Positions 11,229 through 22,885 of a DNA stretch of 64,000 bases are shown here, in pieces. The notes beneath the pieces are model-generated. The model searched no databases, had not been told where the DNA came from, and saw only the letters and a program-made list of their open reading frames with translations. The position numbers were made by a program, and so were the translations under genes. Origin of the DNA: Crossaster papposus (taxonomy: Eukaryota; Echinodermata; Asteroidea; Velatida; Solasteridae); the NCBI GenBank assembly GCA_037893245.1, contig JBAIAA010000693.1:372001-436000 (forward strand). The letters run 5' to 3'. Every line of letters begins with the position of its first letter. Positions within the stretch are counted from its first letter, which is position 1.

Positions 11229-11320
11229 ATACTGTGTATCTGTATAGCTGCTAAAATTGAAGCCGTCATTGATTGGACCAGTAGAAATGATGTATAGGTT
11301 GCCATATCCGCACAGGCTTA

Positions 11321-11637
11321 AAACTTACATGAGCTTGAACAATTTATTCCTTTCCGCCTTCATGAAATGGAACCTGCAACATACAATGTATTGAACAAGT
11401 TCTTGATAGAAAAGACAGCCATTTTCAAGACACACTTTTGTTGCGGCATGTATTTAAATATACCATAATTTAAGGCATGGAGCAACGCGCGTCTCCAGCT
11501 TTAGATGCCGGAGTGGGGGGGGGGGGGGGGGGGGGGGCAGAGGACAACAGGGCCGGGACAAGGGACACTTGCACATCCAGGCTAAAATTGGAACACTAGG
11601 CCTCTGTCTCTGTGGAATCAAAAGTGGGGGAGGGGAT

Positions 11638-11692
<55 letters not shown>

Positions 11693-12935
11693 GGGGGGGG
11701 GGGGGGGGGGGAGGGGTTGCTGGTTCCGATGGGGGCGTTCTTCAAAACCGAAGATTATGTACGGTACCCTAGACAATAAATTATAGGCCGTTTAAAAGAG
11801 TGCGCTGTAATGTTTTTTGGGGGGCTGAGTTTCTTTGTTTGTTGTTTGTCAGACCTCACAATACTGTTTTTGAAAATAATTTTTTGTAAATATAAATGTT
11901 AAACAATTTCCACAAGGGGGAAAGTTACCCCCCCCCCCCCTTTTTTTCTCTGACCACTGAATGGTTTTGGTGGACAGTAGATATTAGCTCCACTGTACCT
12001 AGAAAGATGGTTCCAAACATCATTTATTTCCAACATGGTGATCTGCGTAGTCTCTGTTATCATGCTTTCAAAGTTGTTAAAAACATACCCGTTTTCCCCT
12101 TTTGCCAAGTTATTCTTTAAGATAATGCCATGTTTCCCACCACCTCATTTATACAACTCACAAAACCATGCCAGACCACTGAAAGCTAATCTTAACATAT
12201 GCTCTAAGACTCGTTGTGCTTGGCTTCCCCTGGGTTTCTAAACTTCAAGTACTCTGTTATAAGGAATTTCCCAAACATCAGATACACATCAGACCATACC
12301 CATTTACTCGCTTAGGCCCCCCACCACCCCCCCCCCCCCCCCCCCCCTACACCCATTGGTTCAATAGTTCATTTACCAGACCTATTTTTGCTACAGTACC
12401 TTGCTGCCACATAATTAGATGCTTACACCCGGTCTTAAAATACTCCAGAGACACCCCCCTTTCCATTATGGGTTATGTTTTTACCTTATCTCCCTCGATT
12501 TTGAAAAAATTGGTGTGCATTCATTGCTCATTAGGACCTACAAGCACGGCATTTTTTTGTCAAAATCGGAAGACCTAAGGTAAAAAAGTGCGTTGGTCTG
12601 ACATGGAATGACCCATATTATACAAGTGCCAAACCTTTTTCCTTTAGGGGTGAAACGAACCAACAGATTCCAGGAGCTGGCTCCCATACTACAGAACTGT
12701 GAGGGTTTTACAAACTGTACAGAAAGACCAAGTGAAGTTGCTGTACGAAAGTTAATTGTAAATTTTTTCAAACCTCCGAACTCTCCTGTCAGGAAATGTT
12801 TGGCCCCAGTATTTTACAGGCATTTTGTTGACATGGCTAGGTATCTCTAGGGTGGGTTCAAATCTCTGCAGAGTGTCAAACTGGTAAAGATCACGGTCAT
12901 ATGTTATCTAGGCTCGACCATAATATCACCATAGT
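11321..12935. repeat. Non-coding, homopolymer-rich stretch
   Basis: Contains G runs at 11515-11537 (23), 11641-11691 (51) and 11693-11711 (19), and C runs at 11931-11941 and 12327-12347 (21). No convincing gene. A plus-strand open stretch at 12608-12850 has no recognisable domain. Confidence 0.6.
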
Positions 12936-13320
12936 GTGATGAACCATCAACTATACGTTTATAAACATTGACGTGAACTGTATGGTGCATGTTCTTAATG
13001 CCAAGTCACTCATTATAGATTTGCAGAGTCTAATTAGACAACAGTGTTAGTGGGCGTGGCTTAAGTCACCACTTAGCAATACAACATTTTGATTGGTTAG
13101 TACATCCTCTGTACTTGGTTAATGATGTTCATTTATTGCAAGTAATTGTATAAGGACTGAGATGGCCTATAAAAGGCAGAGCGAGACAGATTAAACCTCA
13201 CTTCTTGGGTGGGACCAAAGAAGTCAAAGAAGTCTCCTGTGTCTAATCATTCGTCTAATTGCTGCCATCTCGAGGTATAGTCTCTACCGGTAATCCACCC
13301 TTATTCCACATGTGGCCCAA
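12936..13320 (+). promoter_or_regulatory. Probable LTR/leader of second Gypsy element
   Basis: The stretch carries a TATA-like box, CCTATAAAAGGCAGAGCGAG, near 13165, about 100 bases before a gag frame, as in an LTR promoter and leader. The exact LTR edges and PBS could not be fixed because no second LTR was found. Confidence 0.45.
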
Positions 13321-14836
13321 ATCCACTAGCCAACCACCCCAATCCACCCAATCCACCCAATCCACCCAATCCACCCAATCCACCCAATCCACCCAATCCA
13401 CCCAATCCACCCAATCCACCCAATCCACCCAATCCACCCAATCCACCCAATCCACCCAATCCACCCAATCCACCCAATCCACCCAATCCACCCAATCCAC
13501 CCAATCCACCCAATCCACCCAATCCACCCAATCCACCCAATCCACCCAATCCACCCAATCCACCCAATCCACCTACCAATCCACCTACCAATCCACCTAC
13601 CAATCCACCTACCAATCCACCTACCAATCCACCTACCAATCCACCTACCAATCCACCTACCAATCCACCTACCAATCCACCTACCAATCCACCTACCAAT
13701 CCACCTACCAATCCACCTACCAATCCACCTACCAATCCACCTACCAATCCACCTACCAATCCACCTACCAATCCACCTACCAATCCACCTACCAATCCAC
13801 CTACCAATCCACCTACCAATCCACCTACCAATCCACCTACCAATCCACCTACCAATCCACCTACCAATCCACCTACCAATCCACCTACCAATCCACCTAC
13901 CAATCCACCTACCAATCCACCTACCAATCCACCTACCAATCCACCTACCAATCCACCTACCAATCCACCTACCAATCCACCTACCAATCCACCTACCAAT
14001 CCACCTACCAATCCACCTACCAATCCACCTACCAATCCACCTACCAATCCACCTACCAATCCACCTACCAATCCACCTACCAATCCACCTACCAATCCAC
14101 CTACCAATCCACCTACCAATCCACCTACCAATCCACCTACCAATCCACCTACCAATCCACCTACCAATCCACCTACCAATCCACCTACCAATCCACCTAC
14201 CAATCCACCTACCAATCCACCTACCAATCCACCTACCAATCCACCTACCAATCCACCTACCAATCCACCTACCAATCCACCTACCAATCCACCTACCAAT
14301 CCACCTACCAATCCACCTACCAATCCACCTACCAATCCACCCAAACGTATCTAGCGGAGCTGAGGAGCAGAACAAGGATAGAGAATGAAAGTCTGCAAGC
14401 ACTTGGGCAGGGAATACGTCGACTCACGGAGCTGGCGTATCCTGAACTGCCAAGAGATAGCAGAGAACGTCTGGCACGTGTGTATTTGGTGGATGCTATA
14501 CCCAACGCAGAGATTCTAGCGGGAATTTTCAGAGCTCATCCAAAGTCGCTGGATGAGGCAACTAGAGCGGCACTGGAATCCGAGTCTTTCCTGAAAGCGG
14601 AAAGGCAAAGGCAGCGAAACCAGGGTGTTCGGCCGGACAGAAACAATCGAATCACAAGACAAGTGGAAATGGTCTTAAGGGATGAGTTTGAAAGGCAAAC
14701 GCGGGCAATGTCGGAGCAACTGCAGCAAATGCATCAGATGTTGGCTGGGCTAACTCGGGCAATGCAGTATGACACCCGTTGGACAGAAGCGGCAAAAACT
14801 GGCCTGCTTCCACTGTGGGAGAAATGGGCACTTTAA
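13259..14836 (+). pseudogene. gag: Gypsy gag with in-frame repeat array
   Basis: Open frame of 525 residues. Residues about 28-361 are only (QST)n followed by (YQST)n, encoded by the tandem array at 13341-14342. After the array comes recognisable Gypsy gag (LGQGIRRLTELAYPELP, RERLARVYLVDAIPN) with a Gln-rich coiled-coil-like tail (EQLQQMHQMLAGL). The N-terminal half of capsid seems to have been replaced or displaced by the repeats. The frame is lost near 14800, where a second frame holds the zinc knuckle. The start Met is unreliable because it lies before the array. Confidence 0.7.
13341..14342. repeat. 1,002-bp tandem array, 9-bp then 12-bp units
   Basis: 25 copies of AATCCACCC (13341-13565), then 64 copies of AATCCACCTACC (13566-14333), then one last AATCCACCC (14334-14342). 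I see no mismatches. Both unit lengths are multiples of three, so all forward and reverse frames without stops stay open across it. The 12-mer is the 9-mer with three bases (TAC) inserted. Confidence 0.97.
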
Positions 14837-14960
14837 GAGGGATTGCCCTGAACTAAGCAGTAGTGCACCGACGGGAAACGACTCCGGACCAACCCAGCGG
14901 GTCATGGGGAGGTCGTCAATATCAGACCCCAAGCCGGTGGTACAGATCCAGAGAAACTAA
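14769..14960 (+). pseudogene. Gypsy gag zinc knuckle, shifted frame
   Basis: A CX2CX4HX4C knuckle, CFHCGRNGHFKRDCP, typical of nucleocapsid, reads in a different frame from the gag above. This gives a one-base frame break near 14770-14830. Confidence 0.75.
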
Positions 14961-14980
14961 AAAATGATGAAGGACTTCCA

Positions 14981-15421
14981 ATGGAGCGGTCCAACCTAAT
15001 GCCACTGCCAATTGGAGTTGCTTCTTATGGGGTATTTATGAGAGGCGAGATTGGGACACATTCACTGCCCTTCCTCATAGACATCGGGTCGTCGGAGACA
15101 CTGATAGACACACAAGAGTACAACCTGATGGATCGAAAAACCAGACCTATATTGACGCCGGTCGGTGAAGTGATCCGCCAGGCGGATGGGAAACCACTTG
15201 CGATAAAAGGAAGTGCTCAGATGAAGATACAGATGGGGGGATATGACGCGGAGGTTGAAGTCCTCGTTGCATCCATCAAAAACCAAGGAATACTTGGCAT
15301 GAATTACCTGCTGACCACTGGCTGTGAACTGGACTTAAAGCATCAGAAGTTGAAGATCGGGGGGCAGGTGATCCCGTTACAAGGTAACGATCAGACAAGC
15401 ACTTTCAGCTGCCGAGTGTGA
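14981..15421 (+). pseudogene. Gypsy aspartic protease fragment
   Basis: A retropepsin-like segment with LPFLIDIGSSETLID; the active-site triplet reads DIG where DTG or DSG is usual. The later GILGMNYL matches the second conserved strand (ILGxD/NFL). It ends at a TGA before the reverse-transcriptase fragment. Confidence 0.7.
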
Positions 15422-15493
15422 GCGGAAAGAACCACCCGAATTCCACCTGGGCATGAGGCCATCATCACGGGTGTTCTGGATGAGAAGAAAGAT

Positions 15494-16066
15494 TTGGATC
15501 TAGCTAGTGGATACTGGCAGGTGGAACTAGACGAGGACGTCCAGGCCAAATCAGCTTTTGTCACAAGAGGGGGACTGTACCAATGGAAGGTCATGCCCTT
15601 CGGCCATTGTAAAGCCCCAGCTACGTCATTCGAGAGACTAATGGAGAGAATCCTCTGTGGGTTGCAGTGGGAAACACTACTACTGTACCTCGACGACATC
15701 GTGGTTTTTGCCAAGACGGTGGATGAGGAAGTGGAGAGACTTGAGGAAGTCTCCCGGAGGCTAAGACAGGCCAACCTCAAACTGAAGCCGAAGAAGTGTA
15801 GTCTCTTCAAACAAGCGGTAGCCTACCTGGGACACGTGATATCCAATGAGGGTGTATCCACGGATCCTGAAAAAGTGAGAGTTGTGGAGGAATGGCCGAC
15901 ACCTAGGTCAACCAAGGATGTGAGGAGTTTCATCGGGTTAGCCTCTTACTACCGACGCTTCATTCAAGGGTTTGCAAAGATTGCCCAACCATTGCACCGG
16001 CTGATGGAAAAGAACCGGTTCTTCCTGTGGACAGAGGACTGCGAAGCTGCTTTTACACTGCAAATT
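15494..16066 (+). pseudogene. Gypsy reverse transcriptase fragment, both ends missing
   Basis: Starts inside RT at DLASGYWQVELD and runs through VMPFGHCKAP, the LLYLDDIVVF catalytic box, LGHVISNEGV and SFIGLASYYRRF, then stops at TEDCEAAF. The part between protease and this point (linker and first RT blocks) is deleted, with the join near 15480. RNase H and integrase do not follow. The plus-strand integrase fragment at 38.6 kb is of a similar family but is not contiguous. The reading frame runs on to 16126, but after about 16060 it no longer resembles RT. Confidence 0.85.
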
Positions 16067-17740
16067 TATTGGTCAATTATAATGTTGGGTAAACCGTTTT
16101 CACAACTCGTTGGTAAAAAATGCTGAATGGTGGTAAACATTATTATTTGCCCAACACATATCTTTGTCTTTTACTAAATTATTGGTCAATGAATGTATTA
16201 CCCAAGAATTGGTCAACGGGAGTGCGGCATGGAAATAGACTTGCCCATGCATAAATCTACCAGCAAAAAGTCCATGAAATTAGCCACGAGTGATATGCTT
16301 CTAAACCTTATATTAAAGTGTACTTTAGATTATCTTTAAAGTAATTTTCATTACTTGAATTGTTTTTGCATTTTAATTGCAAAATGGTAGTCCGTTCTTT
16401 GCTATTTTTTAATTTGGCGGACTTGGAAAAAGTCTACTAGGTTTTTAACCAACACAAAAGCAAAGTTCCCGCACCGCCGGCCAATCGTGCACACAGCTAG
16501 TATACAGTACATGTACTGTACATCCAAACCGTATGTACGCAGTACATACACGTACACACGCACGTAGTATGCAGCAAAGAAGACATTGATGTTGGAGATC
16601 TCCTCTAGGAATGGGGCATGGGAAGCCTCAATAAAACGTTCTCAGGTAATGTGAGAATTTAGAATGTTGTTTCTGTTAACATAGAACTATCCAGGCCAGG
16701 TGTGTCATTACTGTCTTGTCATATTCATCAAAGAGAAACAGTACTCCTAACTCCCTAGGGTGTGTGCAAATTCATATTGAGTTTGGAGGATTTAGGAGGG
16801 TTAGGGTTAATCTGCAATTCCAAATTCGTGCCGAACTAGTTACGATAATCGTAAGTAACCCACCATCCTCCCGATGGCCGAAGACCGGAGGGTTATGAGA
16901 CAAATTGTGTACAAAATTACCGTTTTTGACCATGTTTACATGTGGTTGCCACTGCGCCCGAAATTTGCCTCTTCGTGAAAATGCTAAAGTCAATCCGTGC
17001 ACCTGGATAGTACTATGTTAACATAAACAACTGTCTTAGTTCTTACATTACAGTGAGAACGTTTCATTGAGGCTTTCCGGGCCCCATTCCCGGAGGAGAT
17101 CTTTAACATCAATGTATTCCATAACTGCATTAAATTCCACACTTTTTTCCTTAAATTGAAGTTTATTTTCGTTAATTTACGGAACCAACACAAAAGTTTC
17201 AGTAATTAGCTGCCGGAACCTTATGGTGCACAGTTTTCCTGTTAAAGAGAGGGTAAAATGGACATAATGATAACATTGACTTGATGCACTTGCATACTGC
17301 CTAAAACCTCAGGTTTGATATACCTGCAGTTTATACACTTTGCTTGTTGATCCTCAAATAGTTGATGTTAACTAATACTGAAATGATCCCGAAAAAAAAA
17401 GATCTTTCAGATATTTTTAATCAGTAATACAAAAAAAATACATGTACATAATACGAGGATAGTTGACACACGCATGCAATTTGCCAAAATCAATTTAATA
17501 ACTTGTCCAATTAATAAATAACAATATGTACGCAAACCAATTTATCCTGATCGAGTTGTCATTGCAAAACATTTGATTTCATTGATTAATTTCTTGTAAT
17601 TAAAAAAAAAAAAAACACAATTAATAAAAAGGGAACATTAACAAATCTCCATTAGGCATTTAAATTAAAAATTCATTAAACAAAATTGTTAATAATGGAG
17701 AATCATGGAGAATTGTTCATCACACACATATACATGTACA
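16067..17740. other. No recognised gene
   Basis: AT-rich spacer with poly-A tracts. GTTGGGTAAACC-like words near 16085 could be the end of another mobile element, but I could not pair them with an opposite end. Confidence 0.4.
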
Positions 17741-18097
17741 TATGTGATGCGATCAAGCAGTCAGTCGAAACTCGGCAATTCTTGTTTTGAGATCGGGCCA
17801 AAATATGTTCGTCGGGGTGGAAAAATAAAAAAATAAAAAGGGGAAAATATTCGTCTTTTACATGAAAATACTCTTTTAACCAAATTCAGAAGGGAAGTGA
17901 TACAAAAACATGAGTTTCCCTGTTTCTATCTTTTTAACGTGCTGGTGTTCAAATGGTTGTAATTTTTTAACCAAAGGTCGTATTCACATGGAATTTTCAC
18001 TGAAATGGAGCCTAAAGTACGCTACACAAAAATATGTAAAAATCCCAAAAATGACCAGGGCCTACTTCAGACTGATTTTGCTTGATCGCATCACATA
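17741..18097. mobile_element. MITE with TATGTGATGCGATCAAGC ends
   Basis: A 357-bp unit with inverted ends TATGTGATGCGATCAAGC (17741 onward and the reverse at 18080-18097). If the outer TA is the target duplication, it would fit a Tc1/mariner-like element. No coding sequence. Confidence 0.65.
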
Positions 18098-18394
18098 TAG
18101 TTTAGCATATACACCGAATCGGCCCGAGTAAGGTTGTCCACCTTCAACGACCTATGGCCACGACCTACGGCCACGACCTCAACCACCATCTATCTATGTC
18201 TGCTTTTTGTTCAGTCTATTTCGGTTTTTCACTACAGCTTAACCGACCCGACCCAACCCAACCCGAAAATCACAAACGCAAAAGCAAAACTGACCTGACC
18301 CGACTAAATTGATGACGACCTACGACCTACGACCTACAACCACTACGGCCACGACCTATACAGCCACGATTTTAAGATTGTTAATCTAATGTAA

Positions 18395-18880
18395 GGCCGT
18401 GTCCGAAACGAGTGTCCAGAGCTACAGCTACAGCTACGTCTACGTAGGCGCTAAGGCAAATGGAATTCTAACGTGGCTACGGTAGAGCCTACGGCTAGTT
18501 ATTGCGCCCCCAAGCGATGCTGGAATTAGTGTTTTCAAAATTACGATGTCAGAATTTACAACAATTATCGTCTTCTAGATGTTACGCAATGTTTGTTTAC
18601 AGCCAGTCAAAATACCTGATGATATCGACGTATTTGTCGATCTGCAAGTCTCAATTCAATGCACTATCATTGAAAAATTAACGGAAATTTGCTCCAAATT
18701 TAACGTTATTGCTCCCGCCATTTTGTTTTGCCTGAGCTAGACAACTTTTTTTACGGCTAGATTGTTGTGACGTTGTAGCCGTAGCTGTAGCTCTAGACGG
18801 CATTTCGGACAGCGCTACAAAATGGCCGACGCAGACAATAGCCGTAGCTGTAGCTGTAGACACCCGTTTCGGACACGGCC
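18395..18880. mobile_element. Harbinger-type MITE, TSD TAA
   Basis: A 486-bp element with ends GGCCGTGTCCGAAACG in inverted orientation, flanked by TAA on both sides (18392-18394, 18881-18883). Three-base TWA duplications are typical of PIF/Harbinger. The subterminal region repeats AGCTACAGCTAC in inverted orientation. No transposase inside. Confidence 0.85.
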
Positions 18881-19064
18881 TAACTTTGCGAGAGCCACTC
18901 GTTCACTGCACAAACGAATGAGGCTGCAGTGCTATGTGTGTTTGTATCATTTCATTTTCAAGATGGCGTACCCTGATAAAGGTCTATTCTCTGAAGTAAG
19001 TTTAAAACTGGCTAAAGACCTGGTCGGCACTCTTTTTTTTAAACGAGCCATCATTCCTAACTTT

Positions 19065-19140
19065 TGGTCAAAAAGTCAAAACTTACAAAAAGGCCAAATT
19101 CACAAAAGTCAAAACTCACAAAAGTCAAAATTCACAAATT
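19065..19140. repeat. Short tandem repeat, AAAAGTCAAAACTCAC-like
   Basis: Four to five imperfect 16-18-bp units rich in AAAAGTCAAAA and TTCACAAA follow each other. No coding meaning is seen. Confidence 0.6.
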
Positions 19141-19238
19141 TGTACACAAAACTGGTATATGTGCCTTATTACAGCATGAAATTGGCGTGCACAAAGTGTT
19201 TATAAAACCACCCATGCAATTTTTCAATGTTACTCATA

Positions 19239-21785
19239 TTACTCATCTGGACTCATCCAGTCACTCTCGTATATGGCCATCTCGTTTGCCAAGGTGAGCA
19301 CTTTTGTGCTAACCTCTCCACAAGCCTTCTTTCCCTTGACAACCTTGCTTCCTTGTGAAGGGTTGATGCCGACAAACAGCCTAAGAGTAAGAGAAAATTG
19401 TATTATGTTTGTACTGATGACTCTTGAAATTCTTTCCAGGAAAAAAGAAAGTGGCTGTCCACACTGGATGTAATTTGATTAAATTGACAACAATCTCCGT
19501 AGGTCTTATAAAAAAGTCCAATGCGGACACGGCTTTAGGGTCCGCAAAAATACCCCCCCCCCCTCAGCCCCAAATTAAACAAATGAGTGATTATCGGAAT
19601 GCAAACTAGTGGAATTAAAGCTATATAGTGCCACATTGGTATAGTTTTTGAAATGTGCTAACTAATCTTTTTCTTATTTTTCATGCACGTATATGAATAT
19701 GTTTTGACCCAACATCAACAGGCTTAGTGCTTACCGCTGTATGAAATCTAAGGTGGAAGCTGCTTCTGCCGGATAGACGATATTAAAAACGTAAAAAGCT
19801 GCAAATAGCATGAGCAGCCCCCGCTGCACACTTTGGATGGCAGCATGCACAATAGCCTTGTCAATACAGAGAACTGTTCTCTCCCCTGAAAAAAAAAAAG
19901 AATATGGTTGACAGACATGCTTATTCATAATTTTGTTATTACCTCGTTTTAGCCTTCATTTTCATCCTTTTATAAGTCCAGTAAGAAATGATGTAAAAAT
20001 TACTTCAACCGTTGTCAAACTGCATGAATGAAGCCAGTTATGTTTTAGCGTCCTCTCGCGAGTGTTGTTATGTTGTTATCTTGTTTTTCCTCGTGCGTTC
20101 GTGTATATTCGCTGCAAAAGTTGTTCATAAGTTCTTGTTCATTAACCCTCCTATGGTTTGACAGCACAAATATACAGCAAATGTCCTGAATCTATTTCTT
20201 TGCATGTGTTCCTATATGGAAACACAATTCTGTCCACAAATTTGGGAATACAATTTCATGCCAAAGAAACCCAGGGAAGTACCGTACATGTATATATGGA
20301 AAATCTTACCCAATACAGCGATGCATGGGGTGGAGGGCAAGTTGTCATCACTCTCCACCGTCTCCTTTGTTGCCATAGCCTAAATACAAAAAGTAAAATA
20401 TGCAAATCAGAGTGTTTTATACTGACTGAAAGCAGTGATTCTTTTTGATGGGAACTTGTTCCCAAAAGATTCACAGTTGGTGAGCACCAAGAAGCTACGA
20501 CAGTGCAGCGTGAGAAAATTATCAACAATATACACACTCAAATAGTACCTTCGAGCAAAGTAGTTTTCACTTTTGTTACTCAATTCACAACTTAAAAAGT
20601 CAATATTTTGTGTCTTAACATATAAACCGTATATAAACCGCAAAATACAATACAGGTACATTTGTACATGTATGAATAAAGGAGGTGAATTGGAAATTAT
20701 ACGACCCTTTCAGAGCAAACAATTGTGACTGTTTATACTGTGAATCACTCATGATCTGGGGTTTAGGAGACTCCATGTACACAATATTTCAGTGTTTCGC
20801 AATTCTTTAAAACATTTGCAAAAAATATAATGGTTTACCAGAACAGTGAGGTAAAGCAAAAAGTGAATTGCAATTTGTTTTGTTTCCTCAGGTAAGTGGC
20901 CCACCACAGCAGTAGGATCGTCTGAATGTATGCGACGGACAGCTGCAACTAACTTCTGAGGAGTATATTTTGTCTTGAAGAAGCCAACAAGTCGTGCTCC
21001 TTTTGTAGCAAACACGTTAAGTTTGTCCGTCAGGTTGATGCCGGTTAGAGTCATAAAGTGGTTCAACAACCAACGTTCTTCCACTAAAAATGGCCACTGA
21101 TCCAGAACTTTGTCAATCCCAGAGGCTTCAATGATGTTCTTGCGCTGTAAGTAGTAGGTTGTATCCATCAGGCTATCAATTTCAGGAGTGCTTCCTCAAA
21201 GATTTGATGGAGACGGACTTTTTTCTCAACTTGAGATTCTTGTGTCTCACTGTCGGGGATGTTTGGTTGAAACTTAGATTTGATGCAGCCAAAACTATCC
21301 ACCTCCTTTGTTTTTCTTCTTTTTTCTGGCACAGTTTCACTCCTGCTGTTCTGTTTGACAGATTTATTGGGGCCACATGAGCGAAGAATGTTCTCTTTCC
21401 TGCTTTCAAGTTGCTGTAACAAACTTGATGACCCGTCACCAATTACTTGGCCACCAATTACATCTGCAAATGGCTTAGGAAATTTGCTAACGATCATTTG
21501 TGCAACTCGTCGCAGTTCCTTTCTTTTGGGGTTATCTGTAATCTTCATTATGTCATCTATGATAATGCGTACCATTTGGCGCCGATCACTTGGATCTGGT
21601 CTGTCTCCTTTGTTGCAGGACTGGACTACATTTTTAGACATTTTCCCCCATGGAATCTTGTATGCATGTGTCCAGTCCTGACTGCTTGTGCTTGCACTCG
21701 GGTGTTTGTGGTGTTTCTGAAGGTGTTTCTGGCAATTGTGGCATGTCATTGGGGGACTCCAAGCTTTCAGAAGGTGTTTGCAACT
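19239..21785 (-). CDS. SAMD3-like multi-exon gene (C-terminal part)
   Basis: Exons on minus: 21785-20839, 20380-20310, 19885-19735 and 19380-19239 (stop TAA). Each internal edge has AG/GT sites and the phases agree. The protein shows YKIPWGKMSKNVVQSC, RRQMVRIIIDDIM and VIGDGSSSLLQQLESR, then WPFLVEERWLLNHFMTLTGI, then LLMLFAAFYVFNIVYP and LFVGINPSQGSK. These match the conserved tail of the expanded SAMD3-like family of fish and invertebrates, whose function is unknown. The first exon has a one-base frame break near 21175-21190, between the basic linker and the DTTYYLQRKN block. A second possible break lies near 21690. The N-terminal SAM domain was not found. Could be a live gene with sequence errors or a recent pseudogene. 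Confidence 0.6.
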
Positions 21786-21837
21786 CTGTTAAAAACAAAA
21801 CAAAAAGAAACTGACAAAAAAGATGGTGTTCGAAGTG

Positions 21838-21905
21838 AACAAAAATTCGACAGACATGACTTGAACCTGCGACCTCCGGAATACCGGAGCGCCGGTATTT
21901 ATTTA
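21838..21905 (-). repeat. tRNA-derived SINE fragment
   Basis: On minus the sequence reads GGAGGTCGCAGGTTCAAGTC, a B-box-like tRNA arm. No full cloverleaf forms, so it is better called a SINE remnant than a tRNA gene. Confidence 0.45.
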
Positions 21906-22166
21906 AAAGTCCAGTATTTATTTAAAAGTCCGCTTCAAACTTGACCCTACTAATGGCGACAATAATCTTTGGGTAGGGAAACTTAGACATTTGAGGTCAA
22001 AGGTCATCTCATAAGGGCATTAATTCTGCCAGCAGCCTGGGGGATCGCACAAATTCCTACCCCTAGAGAGGAAAAAAGGGGTTAGGGGATTTAACCCCCC
22101 CCCCCCCCCCCCCTCCTGGCTGCTGAACAAATATTTATTTATTGCAAAAAAAGAAACGATAGTAGC

Positions 22167-22505
22167 TGTAAGTGCCATTTCTCTACCGTGCGAGTTATAT
22201 GGCGCCCTCGCTCGTTTCGGGGGTGTTAGGGTCGGGCCTTTTGACATTGGAAAAGTTAGCGTCACCTAGGAAGATTCACAAGTTTTTAACCGTCAATCGT
22301 CGTCAATCATTGTCATACGTTTACCATTGGACTATACTTTTTGGAACAGTAATTAAAGGACTCAAGTTAAAGTTATAAGAAGTGTTCATCTGAGTCGTGA
22401 GTACTGAGTTATTACCAACAGAAAGTGGATTACGACTACGAGTTAAGAACCTGGAAATTTAGGTACCAGTGACGCTCAACAAAAACGGAGTATTGGGCTC
22501 CCACA
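22167..22505 (+). repeat. 5' LTR of BEL/Pao element
   Basis: 339 bp, TGTAAGTGCC...GGCTCCCACA, reading the same as the right LTR at 29956-30294; I saw no difference by eye. GTAGC lies just outside (22162-22166) and repeats after the right LTR. No TGG primer site follows directly; the PBS may overlap the LTR end (TGGGCTCCCACA) or lie elsewhere. Confidence 0.95.
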
Positions 22506-22885
22506 TCGTTAAAAACTTTGTGAAAAATCGTCGTAAATTCTACATTTGCTAGAGTCATCGTGTAAAGACACCTTGAACTACGTAAGCTATAACAAAGGAA
22601 GGGACAAGCCCGATATGGATTGTAACGTAGAACTGTGCTTGAGCAACTTTAGGAAGCATTTTCAGTACGATTTACCAGAATTTCGTCGGTAATATTCGTG
22701 CCCAACTTCGAGCCCAAAACTGCGATCGTAGACCAAAGCGACGCCCAAATATTCGTTGGATTATAGAGGGCGCTGTTCAACCTTTACAGGCGGCACCGTA
22801 CGCGCGCTGTAAATGTGTAAATTAAAGGAAGAGAACTTGAATTTTCGGGACTTTTAGCACCGTCGAAGTAAAAAAACGAAGAAAG

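Larger units (their letters stand above)
6157..11320 (-). pseudogene. HECT-domain E3 ubiquitin ligase pseudogene (G2E3-like)
   Basis: Spliced remnant of a HECT ligase like the G2E3-related genes common in invertebrates. Exons on minus: 11320-11229 (LCGYGNLYIISTGP), about 9880-9680, then 9547-9319 continuing at 7896-7598, then 7385-7210 (ATC CAA start after TTTGCAG), then 6360-6157. The HECT start shows TVNDGGPSREF; later come REYYWSGRALAF, GGPSVGVLTPAL, and near the end SDIGANRREREEDVMKLW. Damage: a DNA transposon in the HECT exon (7897-9313), a 26-bp tandem duplication (7729-7777) shifting the frame, a TAG at ISIGY, a one-base frame break inside the last exon, and the Gypsy LTR at 6156 replacing the C-terminal end. 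The lobe with the catalytic Cys was not found in the window. Family match is from motif recognition, so G2E3-like is less sure than HECT. Confidence 0.75.

Noticed and set aside
11569-11772. Glycine-rich frame
   Set aside because: Pure translation of the poly-G tract.
13301-14402. Long minus-strand frames rich in GGLV, GRWI and DWVDWV
   Set aside because: They only translate the 9/12-bp tandem array, whose unit lengths keep every stop-free frame open.
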